Assembly: GCA_017559685.1 (NCBI GenBank) | Contig: JAFYQY010000128.1 | Location: forward strand, 1 to 7,045 | Direction of reading: 5' to 3' | DNA: 7,045 nt | From: Alistipes sp. | Lineage (GTDB): Bacteria > Bacteroidota > Bacteroidia > Bacteroidales > Rikenellaceae | In this document: positions 5,949 through 7,045 of the stretch, in pieces | Layout: the number at the start of each line of letters is the position of its first letter | Numbering within the stretch: the stretch's first letter is position 1 | Position numbers and translations under genes: made by a program | The notes under the pieces: model-generated | Database searches by the model: none | What the model was told of the DNA's origin: nothing | What the model saw: only the letters and a program-made list of their open reading frames with translations

Positions 5949-6013
5949 CTACTTTTCTTCGAAAAAACGTTAAAAAAAGTGACAAGCGCAGGATAACGTT
6001 GCGACTTTTTTCG

Positions 6014-6021
6014 TATCTTTG
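6014..6021 (+). promoter_or_regulatory. Predicted -7 element for pyruvate formate-lyase
   Basis: TATCTTTG is an exact TAnnTTTG inside TTCGTATCTTTGCG, a form commonly seen in front of Bacteroidetes genes. Transcription would start near 6027, leaving an A-rich leader of about 33 bases. No TTTG is present at the -33 distance, where an AACGTT palindrome lies (5995-6000). Confidence 0.6.
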
Positions 6022-6059
6022 CGCCCGAAAAAATAGGAAAAACAAATTTTAGGTTAATT

Positions 6060-7045
6060 ATGGATATTTACAAGCAGTTTAAGGAGGGTTTGTGGCAGAG
6101 CAACATCGATGTTGCTAACTTCGTACAGACCAACATCACTCCGTACTACGGAGATGCTTCGTTCTTGGCAGGTCCATCGGAGCGCACATTGAAAGTTTGG
6201 AACAAGTGTCTCGAGGCACTTGAGGAGGAGCGTGCTAATGGCGGCGTTCGTTCACTTGACAATAAGACCGTATCAACAATCACATCGCACAAGGCTGGTT
6301 ACATCGACCAGGAGAATGAGCTTATCGTAGGTTTGCAGACCGACGAGTTGTTGAAGCGTGCTATCAAGCCTTTCGGTGGTATCAACGTAGTATCACGTGC
6401 TTGCAAGGAGCAGGGTACCGATGTTGATGAGAAGGTAAAGGAGATCTTTACTCACTACCGCAAGACTCACAACGATGGTGTATTCGATGTTTACACCGAG
6501 GAGATTCGTACTTTCCGTTCGTTGGGCTTCCTCACTGGTTTGCCAGATAACTACGCTCGTGGCCGTATCATCGGTGACTACCGTCGTTTGGCTCTCTACG
6601 GTGCTCAGCGCCTTATCGAGGCTAAGCAGGAGGATATGAAGCAGCTCCTCTCGCCTATGACCGACGCAACAATCCGTCTTCGTGAGGAGGTTGCCGAGCA
6701 GATCAAGGCGTTGAAGGATATGGTTACTTTGGGTCAGTACTACGGTTTGGATTTGACTCGCCCAGCTACTTCGGCTCAGGAGGCTATCCAGTGGGTTTAT
6801 ATGGCATACCTCGCTGCTGTTAAGGAGCAGGATGGTGCTGCAATGTCGCTCGGTAACGTATCGTCGTTCCTCGATATCTACATCCAGTACGACCTCGACA
6901 AGGGTAACATCACCGAGGAGTTCGCTCAGGAGTTGATCGACCAGTTCGTAATTAAGTTGCGTATGGTTCGCCACCTCCGTATGCAGTCGTACAACGACAT
7001 CTTCGCAGGTGACCCAACTTGGATTACCGAGGCTATCGGTGGTCG
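6060..7045 (+). CDS. pflB: Pyruvate formate-lyase (formate C-acetyltransferase), N-terminal part
   Basis: The frame is open from the ATG at 6060 to the window edge (328 codons). It encodes the first part of PflB, the oxygen-sensitive glycyl-radical enzyme that splits pyruvate with CoA into acetyl-CoA and formate in anaerobic fermentation. It lines up with E. coli PflB from the start. Markers include FKEGLWQ, NITPYYGDASFLAGP, TITSHKAGYID, VGLQTDELLKRAIKPFGGI, FTHYRKTHNDGVFDVYT, LTGLPDNYARGRIIGDYRR, TIRLREEVAEQ, NGAAMS-like DGAAMSLG and RMVRHLRM...DIFAGDP. Full-length enzymes have about 750 residues, so less than half is visible. The paired active-site cysteines and the C-terminal radical glycine lie beyond the edge and cannot be checked. 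Codon use is strongly biased, as in highly expressed genes. An activating enzyme gene (pflA) would be expected nearby, probably downstream outside the window. Confidence 0.96.
   Translation, partial: MDIYKQFKEGLWQSNIDVANFVQTNITPYYGDASFLAGPSERTLKVWNKCLEALEEERANGGVRSLDNKTVSTITSHKAGYIDQENELIVGLQTDELLKRAIKPFGGINVVSRACKEQGTDVDEKVKEIFTHYRKTHNDGVFDVYTEEIRTFRSLGFLTGLPDNYARGRIIGDYRRLALYGAQRLIEAKQEDMKQLLSPMTDATIRLREEVAEQIKALKDMVTLGQYYGLDLTRPATSAQEAIQWVYMAYLAAVKEQDGAAMSLGNVSSFLDIYIQYDLDKGNITEEFAQELIDQFVIKLRMVRHLRMQSYNDIFAGDPTWITEAIGG

Noticed and set aside
6393..6974. Minus-strand frame of 193 codons inside pflB
   Set aside because: The plus-strand translation is an unbroken match to pyruvate formate-lyase, so the antisense frame is a shadow of its biased codons.

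Overview
The window looks like chromosomal DNA of a Bacteroidales bacterium. Rikenellaceae (Alistipes or a close relative) is my best guess, but this is inference. The supporting signs are promoters of the Bacteroidetes TAnnTTTG type, A-rich leaders without a Shine-Dalgarno sequence, a fimbrillin-like lipoprotein domain, mid-GC coding DNA with AT-rich spacers, and the neighbourhood dciA(DUF721)/recF/TPR protein/ribH-like, an order I know from Bacteroidetes genomes. I see no mobile element, CRISPR array, tRNA or rRNA.

Layout. Positions 1-50 are AT-rich spacer with short AGTAGTGAG-type repeats, followed by a strong hairpin terminator (52-81). From 80 to 2038 a compact minus-strand cluster reads recF, then a small DciA-like (DUF721) gene one base after it, then mntP 11 bases further on. 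The spacer 2039-2199 carries back-to-back promoters for recF (leftward) and for a membrane-anchored TPR protein (rightward, 2200-2877). A hairpin and a 63-base gap separate the TPR gene from a 130-residue protein (2941-3333) that keeps the general plan of lumazine synthase (RibH) but has lost its catalytic signature. A 14-bp GAAA-loop hairpin (3336-3367) separates it from the convergent 830-residue lipoprotein gene (3410-5902, minus strand), which fuses a fimbrillin-like domain to a three-part calcineurin-like phosphoesterase. A second divergent promoter region (5903-6059) drives that lipoprotein gene leftward and pyruvate formate-lyase (6060 to the window end, truncated) rightward.

How the genes fit together. 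recF and the DciA-like gene are both DNA replication or repair functions and are probably translated from one message, with mntP (manganese export) as a passenger. The TPR protein is a likely envelope housekeeping protein with codon use typical of strong expression. Pyruvate formate-lyase fits a fermentative anaerobe. The most interesting points are the degenerate RibH-like protein at the usual ribH position, the Cys in place of the last glycine of the RecF Walker A loop, and the domain fusion in the phosphoesterase lipoprotein. I see no clear new multi-gene system.
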